From contig NZ_CABPST010000002.1 in the NCBI RefSeq assembly GCF_902459805.1, positions 496,001 through 560,000 on the forward strand: a stretch of DNA of 64,000 nucleotides. The letters run 5' to 3'. Positions 9,912-19,101 of the stretch are shown piece by piece (position 1 is the stretch's first letter; each line of letters begins with the position of its first letter). The notes under the pieces are model-generated. The model did not search any database, was not told where the DNA came from, and worked only from the letters and a program-made list of their open reading frames with translations. Position numbers and translations under genes: made by a program. The DNA is from Pandoraea bronchicola. GTDB lineage: Bacteria; Pseudomonadota; Gammaproteobacteria; Burkholderiales; Burkholderiaceae.

Positions 9912-10363
9912 TTCGCGTTTTCCGCTTCCTCGGCCGGCCAGTCACGAATGTAGGCCTTGAGCATGCGGTTTTCGAAGGATTGCTCCTCGACGACCGCGCG
10001 CGCCACATCGTAGAAGGAAATCACACCCATGAGCGTGCGGTTATCCATGACCGGCAGATAACGCGCATGACGCTCGAGCATCATGCGCCGTACTTCGTTC
10101 ACATCGGTCTCTGGCGTGCATGTGAGCGGATGATCGTCCATGACCTTGCGAATCGTGGAGCCGCCAACGGTGCCGCCGTTCTTGCTGATCGTATTGATGA
10201 TTTCGCGGAACGTGAGCATGCCCACGAGATCGCCGTACTCCATTACGACGAGCGAACCGATGTCGTGCGCCGCCATCGTGTCGACGGCATCGGCCAGCGA
10301 CGTCTCCGGGGTCACGGTGAAAAGGGTGTTGCCCTTTACTTTCAGGATGTCAGACACACGCAT
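9908..10363 (-). CDS. CBS-domain protein
   Basis: Cytosolic protein of 151 residues made of two CBS motifs (about residues 5-60 and 70-130; MRVSDILKVKGNTLFTV and VMDDHPLTCTPETDVNEVRR). Such pairs bind adenine nucleotides and usually regulate a partner. The ATG at 10363 has AGGAG 8 nt upstream; an upstream in-frame GTG would place the start inside the spacer. Its stop overlaps the start of the MFS-acyltransferase gene, so a regulatory link to lipid recycling is plausible though not shown. Confidence 0.88.
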   Translation of the reverse strand: MRVSDILKVKGNTLFTVTPETSLADAVDTMAAHDIGSLVVMEYGDLVGMLTFREIINTISKNGGTVGGSTIRKVMDDHPLTCTPETDVNEVRRMMLERHARYLPVMDNRTLMGVISFYDVARAVVEEQSFENRMLKAYIRDWPAEEAENAK

Positions 10364-10763
10364 GGCACACACTCCTCTTTGTGTTGCTCGGGCAACCGTG
10401 GCGGAACGCTGCCGCCGGACGTATTGCCAGACTTCGGCTTGCGAGACGGAACACTGGCGCGCGCGCCGTTGTCTCCGCGTAAATAGTTATTAGAACATGT
10501 TCGACGGATGCTATCGGAAAGCGCCTGAAAAGGAAAGGCACAAGACGCGCACACGTCCGTATGACGCGGGTTTTCGGCCGATTCCTTACCGGCGATCGGA
10601 CATTGCCTTACCTCCCGCATCGGACAGCACCGCGATTTCCCTCATGCGGGTTGCAACGCCTGTCGGCGCGCACGAAGGTGGTGCTAGGATTGCCGTATAC
10701 GTAAAGTCCGCATCACAAGTCAGTGCCAGTCAACGTCAAGCCAACTGCGAGGTCCTCTCCGAC
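10364..10763. other. Divergent intergenic region between CBS gene and metY
   Basis: About 400 bp without a gene. It contains an AT-richer patch (10479-10500) ending in a perfect 10-bp palindrome GAACATGTTC at 10493-10502, which could be an operator. I saw no known SAM or SAH riboswitch fold in front of metY. Confidence 0.5.
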
Positions 10764-12071
10764 ATGTCACTACCGCACTTCGACACACTCGCCCTGCACG
10801 CCGGGGCGGCTCCCGACCCGGCCACCGGGGCGCGCGCCACCCCGATCTATCAGACCACGTCGTTCGTCTTCTCCGATGCCGACCAGGCGGCTGCCCTCTT
10901 CAACATGGAACGCGCGGGGCACGTCTACTCGCGCATTTCCAACCCGACCAACGCCGTCTTCGAAGAGCGCGTGGCGGCATTGGAAAATGGCGCTGGCGCT
11001 ATCGCGACGGCGAGCGGTCAAGCCGCGCTGCATCTGGCCATTGCCACGCTGATGGGTGCGGGCTCGCACATTGTGGCATCGGGCGCGTTGTACGGTGGCT
11101 CGCACAATCTGCTGCATTACACGCTGCGCCGTTTCGGCATCGAGACCACGTTCGTCCGCCCCGGCGATCTGGATGGCTGGCGCGCGGCTGTGCGTCCCGA
11201 AACCCGGCTGTTCTTTGGCGAGACGCTCGGCAACCCGGGGCTCGACGTTCTCGACATTCCCCAAGTCGCGCAAATCGCTCATGACGCGGGTGTGCCCCTG
11301 CTGGTCGATAGCACGTTCACCACGCCCTGGCTCATCCGACCCTTCGATCATGGCGCCGATTTCGTGTATCACTCCGCCACCAAGTTCCTCGGCGGTCACG
11401 GCACGACCATCGGCGGCGTTCTGGTCGACGGCGGCACCTTCGATTTTGAGAGAAGCGGCAAATTCCCCGAGTTGACCGAGCCGTATGACGGATTCCACGG
11501 CATGGTGTTCTCGGAAGAGAATTCCGTCGCGCCGTTCCTGCTGCGCGCGCGGCGCGAAGGCCTGCGAGACTTCGGCGCCTGTCTGCATCCGCAGGCGGCG
11601 TGGCAACTGCTGCAAGGCATCGAAACGCTGCCGCTGCGCATGGCCCGGCATGTGGACAATGCTCGCCGGGTAGTGGCGTTTCTCGCGGGCCATGAGGCCG
11701 TTGCGAGCGTGGCCTATCCCGAGCTGCCTTCGCATCCCGATTACGCATTGGCCAAACGTCTGCTGCCGCGTGGCGCGGGCGCGGTGTTCAGCTTCAACCT
11801 CAACGCAGACCGTGCCGCAGGCCGTCGCTTCATCGAGTCGTTGCAACTCTTCTCCCATTTGGCCAACGTCGGAGATGCACGCTCGCTCGTCATTCATCCC
11901 GCCTCCACGACACATTTCCGTATGGACGCCGCAGCACTCGCAGCCGCCGGCATCGGGGAAGGCACCGTACGCCTGTCGATCGGCCTGGAAGATGCCGACG
12001 ACCTGATTCAGGATCTCAAGCGCGGCCTGAAGGCTGCAGTCAAATCGTCATCCAAGGGGCCAGCCCGATGA
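10764..12071 (+). CDS. metY: O-acetylhomoserine aminocarboxypropyltransferase (sulfhydrylase)
   Basis: PLP enzyme that makes homocysteine from O-acetylhomoserine and sulfide (direct sulfhydrylation branch of methionine synthesis), cytosolic. It has 435 residues. The PLP lysine is Lys207 in HSATKFLGGH, and the family sequence YSRISNPTNAVFEERVAALE is at about 55-74. The start is the ATG at 10764 by homology to the conserved LPHFDTLALHAG N-terminus; upstream in-frame sequence looks untranslated. Its stop overlaps the start of the following hydrolase by 4 nt (ATGA), so the two are made together. Confidence 0.93.
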   Translation: MSLPHFDTLALHAGAAPDPATGARATPIYQTTSFVFSDADQAAALFNMERAGHVYSRISNPTNAVFEERVAALENGAGAIATASGQAALHLAIATLMGAGSHIVASGALYGGSHNLLHYTLRRFGIETTFVRPGDLDGWRAAVRPETRLFFGETLGNPGLDVLDIPQVAQIAHDAGVPLLVDSTFTTPWLIRPFDHGADFVYHSATKFLGGHGTTIGGVLVDGGTFDFERSGKFPELTEPYDGFHGMVFSEENSVAPFLLRARREGLRDFGACLHPQAAWQLLQGIETLPLRMARHVDNARRVVAFLAGHEAVASVAYPELPSHPDYALAKRLLPRGAGAVFSFNLNADRAAGRRFIESLQLFSHLANVGDARSLVIHPASTTHFRMDAAALAAAGIGEGTVRLSIGLEDADDLIQDLKRGLKAAVKSSSKGPAR

Positions 12072-12883
12072 ACTTCGACATCGCAGGCAATAACGTCTAC
12101 GCGTACACGGCCGGCAAGTCGATCGATCCCGGGCAGCCAACGGTCGTCTTTCTGCATGGCGCGCAGCACGATCACAGTGTGTGGGGGTTGCAGAGCCGAT
12201 ATCTTGCACATCACGGTATGAACGTACTCGCGCTTGATCTGCCGGGCCATCATCGCAGCACGGGCGCGCCCCTGAAGACGATTGGCGAAATGGCCGACTG
12301 CGTGGTTGCCGTGCTTGACGCCGCCGGCGTGGGCAACGCCACATGGGTTGGACACAGCATGGGGTCGCTGATTGCGCTCGACGCCGCTGCCCGTCATCCC
12401 GAGCGCGTGTCGCGCATTGCCCTCGTGGGCACCTCATACCCCATGAAAGTCTCGGACGTCCTGCTTAACGCCGCTGCCGAGCGTGAGCCCGAGGCCATCG
12501 CCCTTGTCAACGCCTGGTCGCACAGCACGCTCGCTGCCAAACCCTCCGCCCCCGGCCCGGGTTTCTGGACGTGGGGCGGCAATCAACGGTTGATGGAACG
12601 GGTGTCGCAGCGCAATCCCGCCAAGGTGTTTCTCACCGACTTCGAGGCATGCAATCGCTACGATCAAGGGAGCGAGGCGGCCGCGCGCGTCAGATGCCCG
12701 GTGCTTGCAGTCTTGGGACAGCGCGATCAGATGACGCCGCCCCGCGCAGCGCAAGCGCTGCTCGACGCCCTGCGCGAGGCCGGCGCGCCAGTCACTGTGG
12801 AGCTCGTGAATGCGGGCCACGCGATCATGACGGAGCAGCCGGACGCCCTGCTCGATGCCCTCGTGAAATTCATGCGACACTGA
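12068..12883 (+). CDS. Alpha/beta hydrolase
   Basis: Cytosolic alpha/beta-fold hydrolase of 271 residues. The nucleophile elbow GHSMGS puts Ser97 as catalytic serine, the oxyanion HGAQHDHSVW follows strand 3, and the late GHAIM holds His251; an Asp sits in LGQRDQM. It overlaps metY by 4 nt. The substrate is unknown. Its position suggests a role in methionine or thioester metabolism, for example removal of an acyl by-product, but this is inference only. Confidence 0.85.
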   Translation: MNFDIAGNNVYAYTAGKSIDPGQPTVVFLHGAQHDHSVWGLQSRYLAHHGMNVLALDLPGHHRSTGAPLKTIGEMADCVVAVLDAAGVGNATWVGHSMGSLIALDAAARHPERVSRIALVGTSYPMKVSDVLLNAAAEREPEAIALVNAWSHSTLAAKPSAPGPGFWTWGGNQRLMERVSQRNPAKVFLTDFEACNRYDQGSEAAARVRCPVLAVLGQRDQMTPPRAAQALLDALREAGAPVTVELVNAGHAIMTEQPDALLDALVKFMRH

Positions 12884-12915
12884 GCCCGTCACCTTCGCCA
12901 ACGAGGAGGCTTGCC

Positions 12916-13239
12916 ATGCGAGAGACGCACGATGCCGCACCTACGTTTCACCGGTTTGCGGACTTTTACCCGTTCTATCTCGGTGAGCACCGCAACCCCG
13001 TCTGCCGCCGTCTGCATTTCGTCGGCTCGTGGGGCGTGATCGCCTTGGTGGTGACGTTTGCCGTGACAGGCAACCCGTGGTGGTTGCTCGCCGGCGTCGT
13101 CTGTGGCTATGCATTCGCGTGGGTGGGCCATTTCTTCTTTGAGAAGAACCGGCCCGCCACGTTTCGCCACCCGCTCTACAGCTTGATGGGCGACTGGGTC
13201 ATGTTTCGGGACATTTGCCTGGGGCGCATCAAGCTCTAG
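12916..13239 (+). CDS. Mpo1-like (DUF962) membrane protein
   Basis: Protein of 107 residues with the DUF962 pattern FYPFYLGEHRNPVCRRLHF, two hydrophobic segments (about 40-58 and 60-75), and FFFEKNRPATFRHPLYSLMGD. The yeast relative Mpo1 is a dioxygenase of 2-hydroxy fatty acid breakdown, with histidines as iron ligands; the corresponding histidines are present. GGAGG lies upstream of ATG 12916. It sits 32 nt after the hydrolase, probably same transcript, and its 3' end overlaps the convergent yihY gene by 11 bp. Confidence 0.82.
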   Translation: MRETHDAAPTFHRFADFYPFYLGEHRNPVCRRLHFVGSWGVIALVVTFAVTGNPWWLLAGVVCGYAFAWVGHFFFEKNRPATFRHPLYSLMGDWVMFRDICLGRIKL

Positions 13240-14569
13240 CGTTCTGGCGGCCCCCAGGCCCTTCGTGCCTCTCATGATCGTCGCGGCGCCCTGCCTCAGC
13301 CTCGCCCGGCGCGCCGGCACTGTCTTCATCGGAGGTGACGTCGCGCGGTAATGCATCGGCGAGGGGCGCGTCCCATCTGCCTTCGCGCAGCATCTCGGCG
13401 ACATGTGCGCCATCGAGCGCCTGGCGCTCCATTTGCCGTGCCAGTTCGTTGACGTTGAGCGCAAGTTGCGCAACCAGTGGCGCCAGTGTCGTCGTATGCA
13501 GGTTTGCAAGCAGCAACCAACGTTCGGCCGGCGGCTGCATCGTCAGCCGACCGACCCAGCCCATACGCTCGAGCCGTGTGAGCAAGTCGCCGGCATGATC
13601 GAGGCTTGTGCGCATCTCGCTCGCCAATTGCGCCATCGTGCGTCCGTTGCCACCTTGCTCCCTATCCTGATTGAGTAGATGGATGAGCGTCAGACCATCG
13701 AGCAGGTCGCTTCCCGGAAACCGGGGATATTGAAAATGGCCGAGGCGCAACGCAGGCAGCGCAGACGTAATCGTCGCGCCGACCAGCGCTACCAGCCACG
13801 ACAGGTAAATCCAGAGCAGGAAGATCGGCACCGCCGCAAATGCACCGTACACCGCCGTATAAGTCGGGAACTGGCGGATGTACATGCCGAAACCGCGCTT
13901 GGTCAAATCGAAAGCCAGCGCCGCCACAACGCCGCCGGCCAGTGCGTCACGCCAATCCACCTTGCAATTCGGCATGTAGAGATACATGAGCATGAAGGTC
14001 AGGCTGGTCAGCGCAAGCGGAATCAGGCTGAGCAGCGATGCCACGGCAGGCGGCAGCGTGCTCACCAGCGACATCGATTGCGTGAAGACATACGAGCTGA
14101 TCGACAGGCTCACGCCGAACAGCAGCGGCCCGAGCGTCAACAGACTCCAGTAAATGAGCAGACGCTGCGCAAGCGGCCGCGGACGCGGCACACGCCAGAT
14201 CACATTGAACGCCGATTCGATCGTCATTAACGTGAGCACGGCCGTCACCAGCAAGCCGATCAGACCGTACGCCGTCAGGCTTTTCGCCTTCGACGCGAAC
14301 TGGTTCAGGTAGTTGAAGATCTGCGCATTGACGCTCTCGGGCATCAGATGCTCAAGCAGGAACCCCTGCAAAGCGTCGCGAAACGAATTGAAAATCGGGA
14401 AGGCCGTGAACAGCGCGAACGTCACGGCAAAGAGCGGCACGATCGACAGGATCGAGGTGAACGTCAGACTACCCGCCACTTGCGGAATCCGGTCGTCTTG
14501 AGCCCGCGCAAGCGCGTATCTCAGCAGTTGGCGAACGTTGTTCCAGTTGATGCGGGACAGATTGAGCAA
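13229..14569 (-). CDS. yihY: YihY/BrkB-family inner membrane protein
   Basis: Polytopic inner membrane protein. The first about 285 residues match the YihY (formerly RNase BN/BrkB) family with six hydrophobic segments. The remaining about 160 residues form a soluble tail that resembles a winged helix (LTLIHLLNQDREQGG, then LASEMRTSLDHAGDLLTRLE). At 446 residues it is much longer than the E. coli protein because of this tail. The start is a TTG at 14569 with AGGAG in good position. Function is not established in the family. Confidence 0.88.
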   Translation of the reverse strand: MLNLSRINWNNVRQLLRYALARAQDDRIPQVAGSLTFTSILSIVPLFAVTFALFTAFPIFNSFRDALQGFLLEHLMPESVNAQIFNYLNQFASKAKSLTAYGLIGLLVTAVLTLMTIESAFNVIWRVPRPRPLAQRLLIYWSLLTLGPLLFGVSLSISSYVFTQSMSLVSTLPPAVASLLSLIPLALTSLTFMLMYLYMPNCKVDWRDALAGGVVAALAFDLTKRGFGMYIRQFPTYTAVYGAFAAVPIFLLWIYLSWLVALVGATITSALPALRLGHFQYPRFPGSDLLDGLTLIHLLNQDREQGGNGRTMAQLASEMRTSLDHAGDLLTRLERMGWVGRLTMQPPAERWLLLANLHTTTLAPLVAQLALNVNELARQMERQALDGAHVAEMLREGRWDAPLADALPRDVTSDEDSAGAPGEAEAGRRDDHERHEGPGGRQNARA

Positions 14570-14644
14570 ATCGGGCTCCTGAGTCAGTACGCTGGCACGG
14601 CAGGCGCTCGCCCAAGCCGTTACGCCAATAGGAACGCCCTATAA

Positions 14645-15313
<669 letters not shown>

Positions 15314-15380
15314 GGATCTGCGCCCCCCATTCACGTGAAGCACGCCCCTGCGCAGTAGTTCCGGCCTACGAGACAAGCCC

Positions 15381-15830
15381 ATGACTGCCACACCGCCCGA
15401 CCTGCCCCAAGGCGCCGATGCCCGCAACGCGCACACGCCGCCCCGAACGCCCGCCTCGCCGCACGGCGCGCAGGCGCTGCGCCGGGTGAGCATTGCCAGC
15501 CTGCTGGCGTTGATTGCGCTGTCGGTTGCGTGGGAATTGTGGCTCGCACCGCTGCGCCCCGGCGGCTCGTGGCTGGTACTCAAGGCGTTGCTCCTGCTGC
15601 TGCCGTTACGCGGCGTGTTGCGCGGCAATCTTTATACGCTGCAGTGGTCGAGCATGTTCATCCTGCTGTTTCTTGCAGAAGGCGTGGTTCGTGGCATGTC
15701 GGATACCGGCCCGTCGGCCTCGCTCGCATGGATCGAGACGGCACTGTCGCTTGTGTTTTTCCTCTCGACGATCTTTTATCTGCGGCCATTCAAGCGGGCA
15801 GCGAAAGCCCATACCGCAGCAGCACGATAG
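15381..15830 (+). CDS. DUF2069 membrane protein
   Basis: Integral membrane protein of 149 residues. A polar, proline-rich N-terminus is followed by four hydrophobic segments (about residues 35-55, 60-80, 86-105 and 115-135). The sequence WELWLAPLRPGGSWLVLKAL and the later LYTLQWSSMF fit the DUF2069 family, which has no known function. It lies downstream of wrbA and 69 nt ahead of an FAD oxidoreductase, so the three may form one operon. Confidence 0.8.
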   Translation: MTATPPDLPQGADARNAHTPPRTPASPHGAQALRRVSIASLLALIALSVAWELWLAPLRPGGSWLVLKALLLLLPLRGVLRGNLYTLQWSSMFILLFLAEGVVRGMSDTGPSASLAWIETALSLVFFLSTIFYLRPFKRAAKAHTAAAR

Positions 15831-15899
15831 CCCAGTGCCTCATCGGCGCCCCACGTTGCGATATCGCAAACTGCACAAACGGCGCGAAGCCCCTCTGCC

Positions 15900-17321
15900 A
15901 TGAACAACGCTCCTTTTCTCACTGCGTGTCGCGACCTGCTGGGCCGCGACCACGTTCTGCTCGAGAGCGCCGATACCGACGCCTACCTCATCGACCAGCG
16001 CAAGCGCTACACGGGGCACGCCTTGGCTGTGCTGCGTCCTGCCGACGCTGCGCAGGTCGCCGCACTCGTGCGTCTGTGTGTCGCGCATGCCGTGCCGATG
16101 GTGCCGCAAGGCGGCAACACGGGCCTCGCTGGCGGCGCAACCCCCGATACGAGCGGGCATCAGGTCGTCATCAGTCTGCGTCGTCTCGACCGCATCCGGC
16201 AAGTCGACGCCGAGAACATGACATTGACCGCCGAAGCCGGCTGCCTCCTGGCCAATGTGCAGGCGGCGGCGGCAGCGGCGCAGCGGCTGTTCCCGCTGAG
16301 CCTGGCGGCAGAAGGCAGTTGCACCATCGGCGGCAATCTTGCGACGAATGCGGGCGGCACCGCCGTCTTGCGGTACGGTAACGCGCGGGAGCTATGCCTC
16401 GGACTCGAAGTGGTCACCCCGCAAGGCGAGCTTTGGGATGGACTGCGCGGGCTGCGCAAGGACAACACGGGTTACGACCTGCGCGATTTGTTCATCGGCG
16501 CGGAAGGCACACTCGGGCTGATTACCGCCGCAACGCTCAAACTCTTCGCGCAACCCGCCGCCCGCATGACGGCGCTCGCCGCGCTCGACAGCCCGGCACA
16601 AGCCCTCGCGCTGCTGAATCTGGCGCAACGCATGGCAGGTCCGCTGCTGACAGGCTTCGAGTTGATGTCGGCCTTTTGCCTCCAACTCGTGGCGCAGGTT
16701 TTTCCGCAGCTGCGCTACCCGTTTGCCCAGCCCTGCGCACAAGCCGTGCTGCTTGAACTCTCAGACAACGAGAGCGAGGCCCATGCCCGCGATCTGCTGG
16801 AGCGACTGCTGAGCGCCGCCGTCGAACACGGCATCGTTCGCGACGCCATCGTCGCGAACAGCCTCGCCCAATCGAACGCGCTCTGGCATCTGCGCGAGAG
16901 CATCCCGCTCGCCCAGTCGGCGACGGGGCTCAACATCAAACACGACATCGCCGTGCCGGTATCACAAGTGCCCGCATTTATCGAGGCCACCGACCCGATC
17001 GTTCAGCGCATTGCGCCCGGCGCACGCATGGTGACATTCGGTCATCTGGGCGACGGGAATCTGCACTACAACGTCATGGCCCCCGAAGGCGTCGATCCCG
17101 CCGCGTTCCTCGGTCAGTATCAGACGAGTGTGACCGCCGCCGTGCACGACAGCGTGCATGCGCATCACGGCACCATCAGCGCGGAACACGGCCTCGGGCA
17201 ACTCAAGCGCGATGCCTCGGCACAGTACAAGTCTCCCGTCGAACTGAAACTGATGCGTACGCTGAAAACCGCCTTCGACCCGCTCGGACTGATGAATCCG
17301 GGCAAGGTGCTGCCGGATTGA
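15900..17321 (+). CDS. FAD-binding oxidoreductase (D-2-hydroxyacid/GlcD type)
   Basis: Flavoenzyme of 473 residues from the FAD-linked oxidase family (D-lactate, glycolate and D-2-hydroxyglutarate dehydrogenases). The FAD-binding loop VPQGGNTGLAGGATP is at about 63-77, and the C-terminal cap has FGHLGDGNLHYN and GTISAEHGLGQLKRD. Likely oxidises a 2-hydroxyacid and passes electrons to a quinone or ETF. The substrate cannot be fixed from sequence; the length and motifs fit D-2-hydroxyglutarate dehydrogenase-like proteins best. Confidence 0.87.
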   Translation: MNNAPFLTACRDLLGRDHVLLESADTDAYLIDQRKRYTGHALAVLRPADAAQVAALVRLCVAHAVPMVPQGGNTGLAGGATPDTSGHQVVISLRRLDRIRQVDAENMTLTAEAGCLLANVQAAAAAAQRLFPLSLAAEGSCTIGGNLATNAGGTAVLRYGNARELCLGLEVVTPQGELWDGLRGLRKDNTGYDLRDLFIGAEGTLGLITAATLKLFAQPAARMTALAALDSPAQALALLNLAQRMAGPLLTGFELMSAFCLQLVAQVFPQLRYPFAQPCAQAVLLELSDNESEAHARDLLERLLSAAVEHGIVRDAIVANSLAQSNALWHLRESIPLAQSATGLNIKHDIAVPVSQVPAFIEATDPIVQRIAPGARMVTFGHLGDGNLHYNVMAPEGVDPAAFLGQYQTSVTAAVHDSVHAHHGTISAEHGLGQLKRDASAQYKSPVELKLMRTLKTAFDPLGLMNPGKVLPD

Positions 17322-17959
17322 GTACCGTCGGTTGCCATCGATTCGGACCGCGGCCGGGGAAAGCCGACGAAAAATCACAAAAACACATCAAAATCAGAAG
17401 AAATGTCGTCAATTTCGCGACAAAACGCCGCAAAATCCCGGCATTTTCTTTACAAATGCGCCTCAAATCCCTAAACTGACGTCTTTCCAATTACGACGGA
17501 GTTTTCCGTGGGCAGTTGCTCTAGTAGCACGCAAGCGTCGGCAATGTCCGGCGAGGCGTTGGCCCGGTAACCCGCAGTCGTCACCGACTGCCGCTGCCGG
17601 TCTTCATGCCGCAGCGGTAGTGCATTGATCGCATCGATTCCTGAAGGCCTCGCGCCGTCAGCGAGCTCACGAGGCGATCCCGTTTTTCCGCACCCCTGAC
17701 CGCAGTTCAGCGATTGAAGGATGTGTTCACACATCCGGAACATGGCACGTTTGGCACATCTGTTTGACGCTGCGTCGATTCGTCGGCAGCGCACAGCGTG
17801 CAAAGCCTGCCGACGCTTGCGTCGAATTCATGCATCGTCTTGCGCGTCGTGCGCGCTTCGTGCGTCCTTACCGACCATGAAGTCTGCGCGAAGCCCATCG
17901 CTGTGCGTCGCCAAGCCCCCGGCATCCGCCGTCCCAGGCCCTTGATTCAGGAGGACACC
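17322..17959 (+). other. 638-bp gene-free region: promoter plus long 5' leader
   Basis: No convincing gene. The left part (17370-17480) is AT-rich and holds a good promoter; the remaining about 475 nt to the next start codon would be an untranslated leader. It contains a hairpin CTGCCGCTGC/GCAGCGGTAG (17588-17620, 9 of 10 pairs), a second stem GCCTCG/CGAGGC near 17650-17675, and several short reading frames, none with a clear Shine-Dalgarno. The leader may be regulatory. Confidence 0.5.
17449..17477 (+). promoter_or_regulatory. Sigma70-type promoter of the MgtC-domain-like gene
   Basis: TTTACA at 17449-17454, a 17-bp spacer, and TAAACT at 17472-17477, within an AT-rich patch. The predicted transcript starts near 17484. 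Confidence 0.6.
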
Positions 17960-18340
17960 ATGACGCTGCACATGCTCATCCCTACGCTGTTCGATCGCGC
18001 CCGCGCCCGGCTGACGCCCGCGTCGAGTGCGTCGAACCCCGTCACCACGCCGGCCGATCGACTCGCATCGCCGCAATACCGGCTCGTCGTGCTCACGCTT
18101 GCCTCGAAGGCGGACGCCATCGACGCCAAGGTGCGCCACGCCCTGCGTTCCCAGAAGCTCATGCCAGAGACGGCCACCCGCCTCGAACGCTCGGGGGGCT
18201 ACCTGCTCGAACTCGACTATGTGCTGCGTTGTGAACGCAGCCGTCGCGCGGTGCTCGTCCACCTTGTCTCGACGCTCGGCGATACGCCGGGGGTCCGCGC
18301 CATTCGCTGGGAGACAGCCCCGAATCTGGCCGCGCGCTGA
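17960..18340 (+). CDS. Small protein resembling the MgtC C-terminal ACT-like domain
   Basis: Soluble protein of 126 residues, not confidently assigned. After a polar N-terminus (1-35), residues about 38-120 read like the ACT-like C-terminal domain of MgtC/SapB proteins: an opening strand YRLVVLTLA, a helix with VRHALRSQKLM, then VHLVSTLGDTPGVRAIRWE, which matches the usual ending where a helix is followed by GV..V.W. The MgtC membrane half is missing. GGAGGA precedes the ATG at 17960. A strong terminator follows. It could be a free-standing regulatory domain or a remnant; the long leader in front argues for regulation. Confidence 0.5.
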   Translation: MTLHMLIPTLFDRARARLTPASSASNPVTTPADRLASPQYRLVVLTLASKADAIDAKVRHALRSQKLMPETATRLERSGGYLLELDYVLRCERSRRAVLVHLVSTLGDTPGVRAIRWETAPNLAAR

Positions 18341-18376
18341 CGGCACGCCGAGACGCCGCCAAACCGCAACGGCCTT

Positions 18377-18432
18377 CGGCCCTGCCGGCACAGACGCTCC
18401 CTCGTCAGCGCCGGCAGGGCCGATGTTTTTTT
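18377..18432 (+). terminator. Strong rho-independent terminator
   Basis: Perfect 13-bp stem (CGGCCCTGCCGGC at 18377-18389, its complement at 18410-18422) with a 20-nt loop, then T7 at 18426-18432. Confidence 0.85.
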
Positions 18433-18480
18433 CCGTCTCCACAATGCGCGAGTATCGACCTCGCGATGCACCCAAACCTA

Positions 18481-18492
18481 TACGTTCACGTA
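18481..18492. promoter_or_regulatory. Inverted repeat ahead of the merR gene
   Basis: TACGT-TC-ACGTA, a perfect palindrome 47 bp before the MerR-family start codon. It is a candidate operator for autoregulation; MerR proteins bind such dyads between -35 and -10. Confidence 0.45.
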
Positions 18493-18538
18493 CATGTTGT
18501 GCTAGCATTCGGTTCATCTTCCGATCGGAGGCACGTCC

Positions 18539-19060
18539 ATGCCCACAGATCCCGCCGCCTCTTCAGCCACGCAAACGCCGCCCGGTGGCACTCACCTGCT
18601 GACCGTCGGTCAGGCCGCCGCAGCGCTTGGCGTGACGGCACGCACGCTGAAGTATTACGAGGAACTGAATCTCGTCGTGCCGGCACGCAGCGGCGGACGT
18701 TATCGCATGTACACCGAGGCGGATGTCGCAACGTTCGGGCGCATTCTGCGCATGCGCTCACTCGGCTTCTCGATCGCCGCGATCACGGAGATGCTCAAGC
18801 GCCCGATGCGCCTGGTCGAATCCGGCAAATCGCGCATGAACGAGGAAGATCTGCAGGTCGTTCGCGACGCCCTTGACTCGCAGCTCGGCACGTTGCGCGA
18901 GCGAACCGCGCAAGTGCGTCGCGAATTGCGTGAGGCGGAAAAGCTCGAAACGCAAATTCAGCACGACCTGCAATACATCGAACAGCGCCTTCGCGGCGTG
19001 CCGGCAGACGAACTGCTGGCCGAGCGCGCCGCAAGAATCCGCAAGCACGCGCCCTCCTGA
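18539..19060 (+). CDS. MerR-family transcriptional regulator
   Basis: DNA-binding regulator of 173 residues. The winged helix-turn-helix covers about residues 20-90 (LLTVGQAAAALGVTARTLKY, then GGRYRMYTEADV), followed by a long coiled-coil helix (about 105-155) for dimerisation. The C-terminus has no cysteine set, so a metal is unlikely as inducer. GGAGG lies before the ATG at 18539. It is followed at 41 nt by a 14-helix exporter, which is its probable target. Confidence 0.9.
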   Translation: MPTDPAASSATQTPPGGTHLLTVGQAAAALGVTARTLKYYEELNLVVPARSGGRYRMYTEADVATFGRILRMRSLGFSIAAITEMLKRPMRLVESGKSRMNEEDLQVVRDALDSQLGTLRERTAQVRRELREAEKLETQIQHDLQYIEQRLRGVPADELLAERAARIRKHAPS

Positions 19061-19101
19061 CGCCACGCCAGCCAACGAACTTCGCCCTCCCGTCGCTCGT
19101 C

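Noticed and set aside
10503-10763. SAM/SAH riboswitch in front of metY
   Set aside because: I looked for conserved cores of known classes and saw none; a covariance search would settle it.
17721-17945. 74-codon frame in the long leader
   Set aside because: No ribosome site and Arg/Cys/Ser-rich composition typical of non-coding frames.
17484-17959. M-box, yybP-ykoY or other known metal riboswitch in the long leader
   Set aside because: Hairpins are present but I could not match the conserved core of these classes by eye.
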